From positions 1 to 64,000 of the forward strand of contig QWDQ01000057.1 in the NCBI GenBank assembly GCA_003868215.1: a stretch of 64,000 nucleotides of DNA, written 5' to 3'. The position numbers were made by a program, and so were the translations under genes. The DNA comes from Pseudophaeomoniella oleicola. Its lineage: Eukaryota; Ascomycota; Eurotiomycetes; Phaeomoniellales; Phaeomoniellaceae. The notes below the pieces were generated by a model that saw only the letters and a program-made list of their open reading frames with translations, was not told the DNA's origin and made no database searches. Below, in pieces: positions 12,782 through 24,448 of this stretch (within the stretch, counting starts at the first letter, position 1; every line of letters starts with the position of its first letter).

Positions 12782-14642
12782 TATGGTGTCATGTGATGAA
12801 GGCATGCATTGCGATGGATACGATGTAGAGGATCAATGACATATTCTATATGCATATATAATGTCACAGCCTTCAATTGACTGCACGGAGGAAGAGAGCA
12901 GTATAAGGACTGTACAGTAACACCAATAATAGACTCATTAATGATATGGATCGCCATCCCGGATCCATGGATCTGGCTTCTAGCTTAGTTACCACTGGAG
13001 AAGCAGTGTCCTCTTTCGGCTACATCTGGTTATCGGACTCGATACTCGCAATTAGCATCGATTCTTCCGCATAGGTTATGGCACTGCCCGCTTTCCGAAG
13101 CATCATTTTGTCCTTCTGCGAGCTTGCCTTGTCAGAGCAACACCATCGTGAACAAGAAGCAACCGCCTTCCCCTTATCTTTTCCTCTGGGATCATGTTCC
13201 CAGGGACCATTCTAGGCAGCAGTGACACTTCAGATGTACATATCACCGGAATGTGGCTGATGCGGCACACGCATCATTCTGTAAAGGATCGAAGCTGGTC
13301 TCGTTCATCGAGAAGCAGAAATGCAAGTGTTGGCACATGTTACAACAAATGAGATCCAGACGATGTTGAACGTGTTAGAGACGTTGAATGTGAATGGCTG
13401 AATTTCTGCTGGATACCGGACTGGTTCATCCATTACCGTACCTTACCTTAGCCGTCTCCGCTTTTCAGTAAATTAATTACGCGGAGGAGTTGATTGATTC
13501 ACCATAAACAGATTTAGATCACTACTACGTAGTATTCTTGTAGATTTCTCTGATCTCAGTATCACCACCTGCTTACTGTATCTAGGTACATAGTACCTGG
13601 CAAGGCATCTTTCTAATGTCTGAGGTACCAGAGGCACCACCCTAGGTACATCTCTGGATATGACCACTCGCTCTCTCGATGGACTGGGTTCTAGTATCAC
13701 CTGGCACTACCTTACCGACTACATGTACTCTCAGGTAATTAATGGGCGTAACAAAACCGTCACTTGCGGTATCCTCCTCCGGGACCCTTTCGGCTATGGT
13801 TATGGAGGATGTGCACCCATGAGACTTACCGGGTCATCATGCGCCTTGACTGTACAGTATGTCTTTTTTCCCGCGCTTTAGTCCCTCCTACCTACCTAGG
13901 TAGGTACCTAGGCATCCAACAATCTGGCTGCCATACTATACAAGCAAGCGTGTCACCCACCATCCGCCTTGAGGTGTCTTCGCCTTGCAGCTTGTCAACC
14001 CTCCGTGGAGCTCATATGCGTGCACGAATTCGCTCGAATTGGTTGCGAGAAGAAAGCTGTCCGTGTATCAATCTGGTAAGCGAGGGCTATGGGAGTGAAC
14101 AAGAGCCGCCCTATCTGATCACCATGAGCTGTTCTCTTCCTTTCGCTCATCCATCGCGTGCTTTCATTCTCCCACCTTAATTGCTGCTGTTAAGTCTTGA
14201 GTTCTACTGATACGAACGTTCATTCATCCTGATTCATCTTAAAAGTCTCTTAACCTCCACGCCGAACATCGGCCTATATCCTCGACCGGGCAGAAATACG
14301 TGATCACAAGAGCCTATCTACTGATCACGGTCCCCTAACCCTTGGCTACTTTACCCCGGCCTTATATTGCCCAGGTTACTTGTCATATCAAATGTTTTGT
14401 TCGCAGAAGCATTTGTAGAGCGGAGCCGTTGACAGTTCAAGATTCGTGGACAGCATCAATATCCATAGTCTGTTAGCTACCAGCTGTCAGACCTGTCGGG
14501 TATAACCGCATCTCCATCACTTGGTCATATGCTCGCGTGAGCATCGAACGGTCGACTTTCGCTATCGCACAGTGGCCATTCCTACAGTGCTCACAAAGCA
14601 TATTGACGTGTCTCGGACTCTCGGTCCAGACTGGGCAGACCC
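12782..14642. other. Long leader/intergenic before the ankyrin gene
   Basis: About 1.9 kb without a supported gene. It carries the palindrome ACTACTACGTAGTA at 13521-13535 and a cluster of CCTAGGTA elements at about 13580-13650 and 13885-13912, where an 18-bp perfect palindrome lies at 13889-13906. Frames at 13660-13881 and 13764-14180 overlap in different phases, span these motifs and have no domain. Promoter and 5' leader sequence for the downstream gene is likely in the last few hundred bases. Confidence 0.5.
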
Positions 14643-17600
14643 ATGGATCCTGTGACGATCATCAGCTTTGTTGGTGCATCAGCTAAGATTGCTGTTGATC
14701 TGGGCACTACGCTGTATCAATTTGCCCAAGCAGCAAGAGATGTCGACCAGACATTCAAAGGCCTTGCAGCCGAGGCTTCTGGCGTTTCTCAAAGCTTAAG
14801 TGCCCTCGAAAGGACTTTACGATCCTCAACCGTTCGCAGTCTACATCAGTCAGGTCACAGAAGCCAGGACCAACTACTATGGCAGTCCGTCAAAGGCTCA
14901 GTAGCCGATTGTCGAAAGACATTATCGATCCTCCAGCGAAATCTCGCCGAGTCACGACCACTTGGCTCGACTTTAATACAACAGTGGATCAGTCAATTCA
15001 AGTTGCGGTTGAAAACAGATGATATCGTCAGTCTCCGCGGTCAGCTTCAGACCCATCGTGCCTCGTTACACACATCATTGCTCATGATGGATGTCTATGC
15101 CACGTCCTTGACTTCGGGGTTGGTGCTTGATGAACTGATTCCGAGGGTGTCGGAACTGCAAGAGTCGATGAAGAATCTCACGCTTCAGCAGAATTCCGTC
15201 AAGACGTCTTCCGAGGACGCTGTACCCAGTGTTCCATTTCTAGAGGACCAAGCGAATAGAGTCATCAACAGTGCTCTCACTATTGCCGAAGAACGATCGT
15301 TGAAGAGCAATACAAGCGATATCATGAGCACGACCGGTAGTGAGTTGGGCGAGGCTATCGAACCAGCGACGACGAGACGAGTCGAGACCTGGGCATCAAA
15401 CACGCCGACTCTGATACGAAACAACATGCTACCGAACACAGTGGGTTCACCTCAATTTGTAGCTGCAAGGGGCAGTCTAGCTAGCTTCCAGCAGTACCCG
15501 TCGATGAGGGGTGAGATTGCTGGAGGTTTCGGGGACGAAGACGAAGACGATGATTTCATGTTGGACCATGTACGCCAGTATTTGAGGGAAGGTGACATTC
15601 GCCATCAGACTAAGGAACTTTTGGACGCCGAAGACTGGTTTCAGGGAGCACTACAGAAGGCTCAAACACTGACCCCGCAACAACAGAGCAGATTGGACCT
15701 TGACAATGCGCATTTCATGCTTGGAGTCATATCCTATGAAATGAAAGACTACGACAAAGCAGAACAACGACTCTTACCTATCGCCGATTCATCTGCCAAC
15801 CTGAGAAGTTTGACCGGTTACATGGATGCTCAGCGGCGATATGACGCCTGTCATACGCTCGCCCGGATTTATCTGAGCCGCGAAAATGTTGCTGATGCCG
15901 AATCATATTGTATGAAAGCACTTCAAGGTCGGTACAAGATGAAGGCTACGGCACCTACGCTATATTATCCGAGTGCAAAGCTCATGTCAGAGATAGCAAC
16001 TGCCAAAGGTGATCTGAAGGAAGCCAAAATGTTTTCAGGAATGGTTCCTCCAGACGCGCAGCAGATTAGGGTGCCGTCACATCTGCAAATGGAGTCAGCA
16101 TCGTTGCATTCGCTCTCAGGGGATTCCGTCATCATTCTCCCGTCACACCCATTTTCACAGCCGCCACAGTCGCCACAGTCGGAAGACTCGTCTCCGCGAC
16201 TGCAAAAATCTGATGCGGAAACATTCAATGTTTCAAGCAGGGGCAGTACTGCTACCGCTGCAACCCAGGCTCCCACAAGCGACGACCCATTAACATTAAG
16301 TGTGCTCATTCAAAACAATTTCGATCCAAACTACAAATCCTTTGATCCTGATCATGTCTTATTCTGGGCTGCGAAGAGCGGGGAGGAGCATATCGTCAGT
16401 CAGATGTTGTCCGGATTCAGAATGCAACCCTGCGGACAAAAGAAAGCCAAGCCACGCGTGATCAAAGCAACAAATATCGACAAGATCAGCAACGAGGGAT
16501 TAACTCCGTTGATGGTTGCCTCCAGTCGTGGTCACATCGGAACGGTAAAAGTGCTTCTTCAAGGAAACGCCAAAGTCAACGTGAGGACCAAGGCAGAGAA
16601 GAAAACAGCACTACATATCGCGGCACTCCGTGGAAACGTTGATATCATCCAACCACTTATTGATGCTGGAGTAGAGGTTGATGCCGCTGACAATCTCGGG
16701 AATACTGCTTTGCATTGGGCGTGCATCCGGGGCGAAACTGACATGGTGGTTGCTCTCCTATCTGCTGGAGCGAATCGGGAAGCCAAGACCCTTTCGGGGT
16801 GTACATCTCTGCATCTTGCAGTCCTTTCCCGGCAGGAAGAAGTTGTGAGTACTCTTCTTCACCATGGCGTCAAAGTAAACGCAGCTTTATTTACTACGGC
16901 AACGAGCCCTCATGCCACTCCCAGCTCCGTCACTGCTTTCACCTCCGAAACTGACGCTGGTCCGCCGATCCCACCTCTTCAACAGCCTGCAGCCCTTCAT
17001 CTCAGCGCCACGAACGGTGACACTCGTATTCTCTCCCTTCTTCTCCTTCCCGCATTCCACGCCGATATTGAGATTTGCACGACCGATGGTCGTACTCCTC
17101 TCCACGCAGCCGTGCTCGCTGGCCAACTCTCTGCGGTAATCCTCCTGCTTGAACAGGGCGCCAATATCGAAGCTCGTGATGTCCACGGCCGAAGCGCCCT
17201 CTCCTTCGCGGCCGGCATGGGCGCCACTCTCGAGACAGCACCCAACCCACCCTCTCGTCAATCTTCCACCACCAAAACCCCATCTCCCATTCTCTCACCC
17301 CTAGACTCCCTTCAACCTTACAGTCAGGAGACCACGCCAGCCCACATAACGCTCCTCCACCACCTCCTCCGCAGCTCCGCCAACCCCCTCAACCGCGAAT
17401 CCGACGGCTGCACGCCCCTCCACGTCGCCAGTTTCGAAGGCGACATCACCGCCGTGCGCCTCTTGCTCCGCCACGGCGCCGACCCAACGCTCGAACGCGC
17501 CGGCGGTCTGACCGCACGCGACCTCGCGAAGAAGATGGGCTTCAAGGAAGTTGAGAAGGTGCTTAGGGAGGCGGAGAGGAGGAAGGACAGGGATGGGGGG

Positions 17601-17711
17601 AATAACAACAAGGAGGCGGGGGGGAGGAGGAGGCGGCAGCGGGACAAAGATGGTGGGGATGTGAAGACGAAGATCCTTGGGCTTGGGCCGGGGAGGAAAT
17701 TGACTGCTTAA
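14643..17711 (+). CDS. Ankyrin-repeat protein with fungal STAND-type N-terminal domain and TPR-like middle
   Basis: A single exon encodes 1022 aa. Residues 1 to about 190 resemble the fungal N-terminal domain of STAND/NLR-like proteins (MDPVTIISFVGASAKIAVDL, then a heptad-rich helical region). An acidic spacer (GDEDEDDDFML) follows at about 300. A TPR-like helical region lies at about 325-455 (AEDWFQGALQKAQTL, KDYDKAEQRLLPIAD, CHTLARIYLSRENVADAESY). About ten ankyrin repeats occupy roughly 570-990, with clear cores such as GLTPLMVASSRGHIGTVKVL, GNTALHWACIRGETDMVVAL, GRTPLHAAVLAGQLSAVILL and GCTPLHVASFEGDITAVRLL. The tail is very basic (GGRRRRQRDKD). No NACHT or NB-ARC ATPase lies between, so it is not a complete NLR. 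It probably acts as a scaffold or sensor; the partner is unknown. The last 500 nt are much richer in C and G than the rest. Confidence 0.88.
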   Translation: MDPVTIISFVGASAKIAVDLGTTLYQFAQAARDVDQTFKGLAAEASGVSQSLSALERTLRSSTVRSLHQSGHRSQDQLLWQSVKGSVADCRKTLSILQRNLAESRPLGSTLIQQWISQFKLRLKTDDIVSLRGQLQTHRASLHTSLLMMDVYATSLTSGLVLDELIPRVSELQESMKNLTLQQNSVKTSSEDAVPSVPFLEDQANRVINSALTIAEERSLKSNTSDIMSTTGSELGEAIEPATTRRVETWASNTPTLIRNNMLPNTVGSPQFVAARGSLASFQQYPSMRGEIAGGFGDEDEDDDFMLDHVRQYLREGDIRHQTKELLDAEDWFQGALQKAQTLTPQQQSRLDLDNAHFMLGVISYEMKDYDKAEQRLLPIADSSANLRSLTGYMDAQRRYDACHTLARIYLSRENVADAESYCMKALQGRYKMKATAPTLYYPSAKLMSEIATAKGDLKEAKMFSGMVPPDAQQIRVPSHLQMESASLHSLSGDSVIILPSHPFSQPPQSPQSEDSSPRLQKSDAETFNVSSRGSTATAATQAPTSDDPLTLSVLIQNNFDPNYKSFDPDHVLFWAAKSGEEHIVSQMLSGFRMQPCGQKKAKPRVIKATNIDKISNEGLTPLMVASSRGHIGTVKVLLQGNAKVNVRTKAEKKTALHIAALRGNVDIIQPLIDAGVEVDAADNLGNTALHWACIRGETDMVVALLSAGANREAKTLSGCTSLHLAVLSRQEEVVSTLLHHGVKVNAALFTTATSPHATPSSVTAFTSETDAGPPIPPLQQPAALHLSATNGDTRILSLLLLPAFHADIEICTTDGRTPLHAAVLAGQLSAVILLLEQGANIEARDVHGRSALSFAAGMGATLETAPNPPSRQSSTTKTPSPILSPLDSLQPYSQETTPAHITLLHHLLRSSANPLNRESDGCTPLHVASFEGDITAVRLLLRHGADPTLERAGGLTARDLAKKMGFKEVEKVLREAERRKDRDGGNNNKEAGGRRRRQRDKDGGDVKTKILGLGPGRKLTA

Positions 17712-17946
17712 GTAATTAGGTATGTAATGAAGTAGGAGGGCTATGTACGTGTCTTGAACGTGTCTGTGTATTTTGTTCAAACTATCTATTAGGAACTTCC
17801 TGTGCTTTTTCTCAATCATATAAGCGCGCGAGAGCGTGCGTGTTTCTATACCTCAGAATATGAACTGTCGTAACGTGGAACAGAAGTATCATATACCATG
17901 ACCCTACATACCCATGTCACTGCCGAACCCCGAGGAGAAGAATCTA

Positions 17947-20800
17947 TCATACACGGCCCCACGGCTGATCGCTGCTCTTGAACTTGGTCTCATCCCCCCA
18001 AAGCCCAACAGCGTCGCTAACAATTGTCCATGAATCGGTGCGGGAAATGACTGCTAGCCATTTCTGGTCTTCTTGAATATCGGCGCGTGTCGCATGAGTA
18101 GGGGTGGTAGTAGAGGCCTGAGTGCTGTGCTGCTTGGTGCTTATTCTGTACGCGATGTCTTTGCTTAACCAGAATGTTCCTGTTCGGGATTTATGGTCGT
18201 AGTGCCAATTTGTTAGAGTAAAGATGCTGTTGGGGTGAGTTTGGATGATGGATTTGGATATGGCGGTATTTTGCGTGAGAAGATCTCGTAGTTTGGGAGA
18301 GTCCTCATCCGATTCTACCTTAGAGTCTTCGCTATCACTAGACTTTAGTTTAACCGCATTATATAGCTCTTCAGTGATCAGCACTAAAATAAAGCTCGCC
18401 TTCGTTTTGTCTTCCTTGTCATCGATGTTAGTAAAGTTGACGGTGTATTTTCGTATTCTATGCGTAGCGGGAATGACAGACGGATCTGAGAGGAGTCCAA
18501 ACGGCAACAAAGGTCTCCATATCGAGGCAAGCACCGACATTTCGGGTATGAAAGGAGATGTGTCGAACGTTTCCGCTGGGAGTCGGATATCCGTCTCCTC
18601 GAGCTTCCGTGATGATGACTTCGGTGGTCGAGCCGAACTTGTTACATTGTTTGTCAAAATGTCCATTAGAACATTTGAGAGCCAATGAGATGGGTAACCG
18701 ACCTCGTGGAGACGGCAGATAAGGTTGAAGAATATGTGAAGGTTTAATGGTTCGTCAGTCGTAGACCAGAACCCATCTGAGGGACGGGGATATGGAAGAT
18801 ATAGCTTCATGAAGAGAGTATAGAGCCATAACTCGAGGTCATGGCGAGGAAGAAGCTGCTCAAAGGGTAATTGATCGGGCGAGACACGAGCCCACATGTG
18901 ATAATCCATCAACGGCATCGGGTGAGGTTTATTGTAACGGGAAGTTGGGTCATGAAAGTTGCCATGATATTCAGTCCGGAATGTCTTCGAGATCTGAAGT
19001 GGGCTATGCATGGCTAAGCATTCGTTATTGAATAATTCCACGCTTGGGAACTGCGAAGGAGATCGTAGATTATGCCATGTATGAAACGAGGATGGGTGTG
19101 ATTTCAGTACGGGTGTGGCATACAGAAATGTGAACAAGCTACCGCCGTAATAATCCCTATCACATGTTAGCCAGATAATGGTAAGGGAATAGTCATGATA
19201 TGTACGGTATATTACTCAGGTGAACGCGATCAAACTTTTGATCGACGCCTTTACTATCCTCCAGCAAATGTGCGACGTCACTTATGCTGATCTCAACTCC
19301 AAGGCGTTCCCCTAGTGATACAATGCTGGCCACTACTGTTTTGAAGAATTCGTGGTAGTAGTCAAACAGCCCTTGAACTTGTTCAGGTGCGTCTATACCG
19401 GAAGCTTCGCAAAATTTATGGTGTACATCTTGGGGATCCGGTTTCAGCTCTTGAGCACTTCCGGGATCAGAACGCTCCAAGTCTAGAGCTGTGACATTTG
19501 GGTGCCATTTGTATGTAACTTGATCCTTGATCTGACCGAGAATGCTTGATGCCTGGGTCTTACGGTATCGTTTGATCAATGCAAAAAGTTCCGGGTCTTC
19601 TGCTTCTGCCAGTACATCAGGTGGAAAGATCACTGCAGTTTGCGAGTAGCATTCCCATTCTCTTTTGCATAGCTCTGGCAACTCATCTGTCAAAGAAGCA
19701 TGGAGCGGGCTGTTGATCCCACTCAATGTCTCCTTGATCAGAGTCTCCGTCGGAAATAGGGTAGCTGCTTTGTCAAGCCATCCATGAAGAATTGGTAAAA
19801 TGCGCTCTGCGACATCATCGCGCAAAGTAATCCAGGACGGAAGAGAAGACTTCTCGATCGCAGTAATGGTAGTGTGAATTGTTTTGCGGAGATGTCGATA
19901 TGCTAATGGAGGTATAATGGGAGCCGCAAAGACATAAAACAAAGTATTGAAGACTACAAGAGCCTTCTTCGGTTGGGATCCAAGAGGAGTCAACTCCTCG
20001 AGGAGCAAGAAGACAACCAGATCTCGTGCAATGATTGAGGAGCTGGCATCATTGATAGTGATATGATATGACCTCTTGGTCTCGTTGTCCAGTTCCGCAT
20101 TCGCAATCCATGTTATAGTCGCGTAGAGATGTCTGGCATCACCTATGCTACCAAACAGCAAGGTGATATCATCCTCGGGTAGCACAGCTTCGGATAGTTG
20201 ATCATCAAACAGTGATTGTACTGCTTCATCCCCGAAGGGGAAGCGTTCCACTGTCGGTTGTCTAAATATGTCAGTGCACTGAATGACAAGGTGCAAGGGT
20301 ATCCAGGGCCTTACATCGATGGCTTACAGATGGATAACTCGTCACGTAGGCTTCTGTGGTAGGCCTTTAGGTCCACTGGCGAGAGTTGAGAAGTAATGGC
20401 AGCATCAAGGTCATTTTCAAGGACGCTATAATCTCCGTCCGATGAATTGCGCGAGATAATATCTCTAGCTTCTTGAAAACGCGCAAGGTGAACATAGGCA
20501 TGTACAAGGCGTGAGTTGAGCTTTTTCTTTAGGCTGATATTATCACCAGGAGTCAATTGTAATGACTTGGTGGCAGCATCGATGCAGTCATCATATTTTC
20601 CGGCTTCGAAATATGCGGCGGACAGATTAGAGTAGGGAAGAGGACTGCTGGGATCCCCAGCAGAAGCTCTCGTATAGCAAGATATAGCTATCAACGTCAA
20701 CACAAGTCCGCTATCAGGAGAACGACATGTTGTTACCTTTAGAGAGTTGTCGCCTTCGGTAATATTCATTTCCTTGAGCACGCAGGTCGTTTGACGACAT
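17947..20800 (-). CDS. TPR-DUF4470 protein
   Basis: Four exons (20800-20737, 20687-20315, 20261-19206, 19156-17947), with introns of 49, 53 and 49 nt, sum to 2703 nt (900 aa). The short first exon gives MSSNDLRAQGNEYYRRRQLS, which reads straight into TPR units (KAISCYTRASAGDPSSPLPY, NLSAAYFEAGKYDDCIDAA) over residues 5-100. Residues about 147-260 match DUF4470 (QPTVERFPFGDEA, ITLLFGSIGDARHLYATI, YHITINDASSSIIARDLVVF). The C-terminal 500 residues hold mixed helices without a named domain. DUF4470 is the N-terminal half of DNAAF3, an axonemal dynein assembly factor of ciliated cells; filamentous ascomycetes have no cilia, so the role here is unknown. TPR plus DUF4470 suggests a chaperone-linked adaptor (inference). 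It ends 235 bp from the convergent ankyrin gene. Confidence 0.85.
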
Positions 20801-21307
20801 GACACTCGGTCGCGATCCCAATTCCGATTGCGAAACTTGCTCTATCTCTCATTTAAAACCTGCATTGAGCATATAAGGTATATCGATTTCCATGACATGA
20901 TCCAAGAATCGCGTAAATGAAATGCAAATTGTTCCTTTTACGAATTGTTGGTGCATCAGTAGAATTGTGGTAGAACGGATCCGGCTCATAATTGCTCAAA
21001 TTTTATATTCCAATATGATTAGATTTGGTGTCAACATGAACACCATCTTCAAGCAGCAACCACAAACACAATCATCAACGTACATAAACCCGCTAGAGTT
21101 CGAATTCCATGGACCCTATTCTTTTATATTGGATAACCTAAGGAGAAGTGTTTGAAGTATCGTGATAGATTGGTATTGGGTTTATCTGAAAGCAAATAAT
21201 GCTCAAGTAACGCTGTTTTCCTATGACTGACTTCCATCTCGAGGTGACTTTTGCAGTATAATTCACAATACCCAACCTACATCACTTTCGGTGCAATTTC
21301 GAATTCG
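20801..21307. other. Intergenic, about 0.5 kb
   Basis: AT-rich upstream region of the TPR-DUF4470 gene and 3' flank of the methyltransferase gene. A 77-codon frame at 20922-21155 (+) has no domain. Nothing else is seen. Confidence 0.5.
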
Positions 21308-22807
21308 TCATAACTTCTGGGCCGACAGAAAATAGCTGGATTCAGTTGTCAGAGCGATCGGCAACAGAATGGTGTGTGAGATGCGGACTTACTTCCTCCA
21401 GTATCCGTGAATTTTCTGATCTCGAACTTGCTCCCTTAGGCCTGCAAGCATAGCTTCAACCTCTTCTGGTTTCCAGCCCAGGATTTTCACGTACACTCCC
21501 ATGGCTATCCCTTGCAGAGCATCCATGAACTGCGTGTAATGCCATATACCAATCTCTTTCAACCGAGCATCCTTGGGCCACCACCCCATGGGTAGCTTTG
21601 GGGCTTCGCATCTAACATTGCTGAAACCAGCTTCTGTGAGCTTTGAAGAGACTTCAGGAGCAATTCCCAGGGAGATACTATGGGTAGCCGAGACCCGGAG
21701 CATTTGCTCCAAGAAGATCGATAGCTTATTGTCTGCAGTGACAGTGCCATCATCTGAAGTGTACCTCAGGTCCATCTCGATGATTTCGATACTTCCACCG
21801 GGACGGAGAGTCTGATAGCATCGTTCCAACAGTCTTGGCCAATCTCGAATTGCTGATGCCATGTACCGTATATGGATGTAGTCGAACGACTCTTCGTTGT
21901 AAGTCCATTCACTTTCGATATCATCCACCTGGAATTCAAGATTGGAGGGTGTGGTACTTGGCTGGACGGGACTAAGGTCTACGGCAAGCACTCTGCAGGC
22001 AGGGCGCTCGTCCGCAAATTCCATTGCCCATTTCCCCGTCCCGGTACCCACATCAAGAACGTCTCTGGGCTCTCGGATAAACTCTGTGAAAGTGAGCCTT
22101 CCATCTAGCATGAGCTGGGTCATATGGTCTTTCATGTCTTCGCGGTTAAGTTCGGTCTAGAAGAAGTAAGTTGGTGAAGGAATCGATCCTCGGAGAGGAT
22201 AGCTGTGTTCGCTCACCTCGTCGTTCGGATACAGATAGGCTATGAGTAGGTGAGCAAGTGGCCTTGGGTTCCAAGCAAGGTGTCTTACTGCCTGCCCTAT
22301 AAGCATGATACCGTCTTCCATTCTCCCAGACATGATTCCGGATGGCGGAATCGAGGCTTGCAGCGTATATAGACCTGGAGGACCGTCAACCAAACCAAAC
22401 AAGACAGCTGAGTCATTCTGCATTCGCATACTCATCGTCACCCATTGCCGAGTCGGTTGCGTCAAACTCGTCATAGTCGTTCTCGGCCTTCATCCAGTCA
22501 GCTTTACCAATCGACCTGAGTGGTGCTATGATCGACCGAGCTTGAGGTCATGAGGAAGGGCTGGGAATGCTCATACCTCGAGATGATGTCCGTCACCTGG
22601 ATCTGCACCATCCAGGCTGTTGGGGTCATATTGATAAACCATTTCTCCTCGTTGGGTGTTCTGAGTTGACCCATGAGCATCCAGTGTAGAACTTGACATA
22701 TTTTCATCTCTATCGCTTCCTGAGTTGTATGCAGCAAGCGGCTGTCCATGCGCCCACGTTGCTGACTCTCCGCGGTTCGAGCTCTCGTCGATAACGCTGC
22801 TTGCCAT
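21308..22807 (-). CDS. LaeA-like SAM-dependent methyltransferase
   Basis: Six exons (22807-22577, 22487-22432, 22356-22289, 22239-22217, 22156-21393, 21335-21308) sum to 1170 nt (389 aa). Two exons are tiny (23 and 28 nt), yet the join reads as the family signature: SAIRNHVWENGRRYHAYRAG, YLYPNDETELNREDMKDHM, then the SAM-binding motif DVLDVGTGTGKWAMEFAD, acidic motif II AVDLSPVQP, DDIESEWTY, FDYIHIRYM and GGSIEIIEMD, ending HGYWRNYFLSAQKL. The family includes LaeA, the velvet-complex partner that controls secondary metabolism, but most members are paralogues of unknown substrate. The N-terminal 75 residues are hydrophilic and poorly ordered. The first splice acceptor is an AAG (22488-22490) chosen for frame and branch signal, and is the least certain join. 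No biosynthetic cluster genes flank it, so a global LaeA role is not implied. Confidence 0.88.
22217..22239 (-). other. 23-nt microexon of the methyltransferase gene
   Basis: This exon encodes only the YLYPNDE segment (with the split Thr codon before it). It is bounded by CTACTCATAG upstream and GTGAGCG downstream. Without it the highly conserved PNDE motif of LaeA-like methyltransferases would be missing, which is the main support for it. Confidence 0.8.
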
Positions 22808-24448
22808 TGCATTCGCTGCAGAATCTCGGTCTCAAAGAAATCAGTCCATAGAAAGCTTCCATGAAGTTACGAAAGCGAGTGCTGATAGTGTGCACCGTTT
22901 TTGAAGGGGTCCCAACCGGTTTTTTGATTCCTTGAGACCAGCCAGGTTGGATCAATCAATCAACGGATATCTGGAAGAAGCAGGATTCTCGGCTGCTCGG
23001 CTCCAACACCCCTGAATGTATGAAAGCCATCAAGGAAGTATCCAGCAGCAACCGGATTGAGAAGAGGCTTGCAGGCCTCTGCACGGCGGGGATGGTTCAG
23101 TCCTACGTAGTAGATAACCGGCTCGCCAGTGTGGTGGAACCTTTTCAATCCAGGTCTTCGACACGGTGAACCTCCACCACAACCGAATAAGGACCGGGTT
23201 GACCAAAAGGGCAAATGCTGATGTTGGGATTCGGACTACAAAAGGGCAAAGTAATCCAAGTCAATTCGATCCAATCGTTTGGACTTCTCTTGCGTGGCTG
23301 CGTAAAATGGCCGTTCCGCTTGCAGTGCCGAAAGTCAAATCGGGCAACTCAGCCCTTTCAGTGTCAGGCATGTTGGACATCTTATCTACCTACTACGTAC
23401 TAATCTAGGTATGTATGTAGCCGTTTCATGAAAGGAACTGGCAGGGATATTTCAATAGAGATTCTACTACGTAGTAAAGATATGTACCGGGGTAAACATG
23501 TCTACGGAAAAGGCTCGCGTCATCATCATCATCATCATCGAGAATCACATATCATGATTACCATGGCAGCAAGTCGGGCTGATTCCACCGAAATCGGGGA
23601 TAAAATCAGAAATTCCATGCAGAGAACACTGTCAAGCCACGTTTTGCAGCTTGAACGGTTTTATGTCATGCAGATTCTCGTCTGACGTGGCGGTCTCTAA
23701 CGTTACCTTTGCTTCCTTTCGCCCTTGATAGGACCGTCCTCGTAGAAAGTTTTCGGACCGCTTCCTATCCTCCGTGATTCGTCTGGTTCTTCCCAGCTAT
23801 TCGGTACTCGCCGAGTGGCTGGCATCTACTACGTAGTACTACATACATAGTAGTGGTATATCAGATCTGTACCCTCCAATGGTCTGCACATTGTATGCAC
23901 TCTAACGCCTTCTTCCGCCTTGGGAGATCGTAACCCTCGATACCCTCTTCTCTTCTCATACTTTAGGGTGTTGATAATGTGAAGTCAGCATCATACGTAT
24001 AGTATCTGACAGGCATCGCCGATGCATAACATCTACTATCAATTCAACATACATCCGACGAGGGAGTACCTTCGCTCGCAGAGGTAACTTGACTCATCCA
24101 TACGGGTTCATATCTGTCACGTAAGAAGCAAGGCCGGTGATCGTGAATCGCTCTTTTCATTTTTAGAACAGACCAGTCGAGAATTCAATCAACTGCGTCC
24201 GATGTGTATGCTTGAAAAGTAGTTATACATTTCCCATTTCCTGTTACACTGGAACCTGCGACCAACCTGTGAGGCTGCAGGAAGACTTCGTTAACCGCAA
24301 TGAACCATTGCAGGTGAAAGCAAAACGCCTTTTTCGTTCGTCGTCCGATCAGCAAACTTGATAGGGTATCACAAAGTCAAGCGCCATATCCGTTTCCAGC
24401 CATTTCCCATCTCCCCCCAATGCGCTATCCAAATCATATCACAATCAC
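22808..24448. other. Intergenic with clustered palindromes and a CAT repeat
   Basis: About 1.6 kb without a supported gene. It contains four copies of the TACGTA-centred palindrome (23102-23113, about 23389-23400, 23464-23476, 23825-23839) and a (CAT)n run at 23521-23539. Frames up to 85 codons have no domain. The left part is the promoter of the methyltransferase gene. Confidence 0.55.
23521..23539 (+). repeat. (CAT)n microsatellite
   Basis: Six consecutive CAT units plus a partial unit, in intergenic DNA between two TACTACGTAGTA palindromes. Confidence 0.9.

Noticed and set aside
13660-14180. Two overlapping frames before the ankyrin gene
   Set aside because: Different phases over the same DNA, spanning palindromic motifs; no domain.
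17301-17819. 172-codon frame antisense to the ankyrin gene
   Set aside because: Proline runs and composition come from the GC-rich 3' end of the ankyrin gene read backwards.
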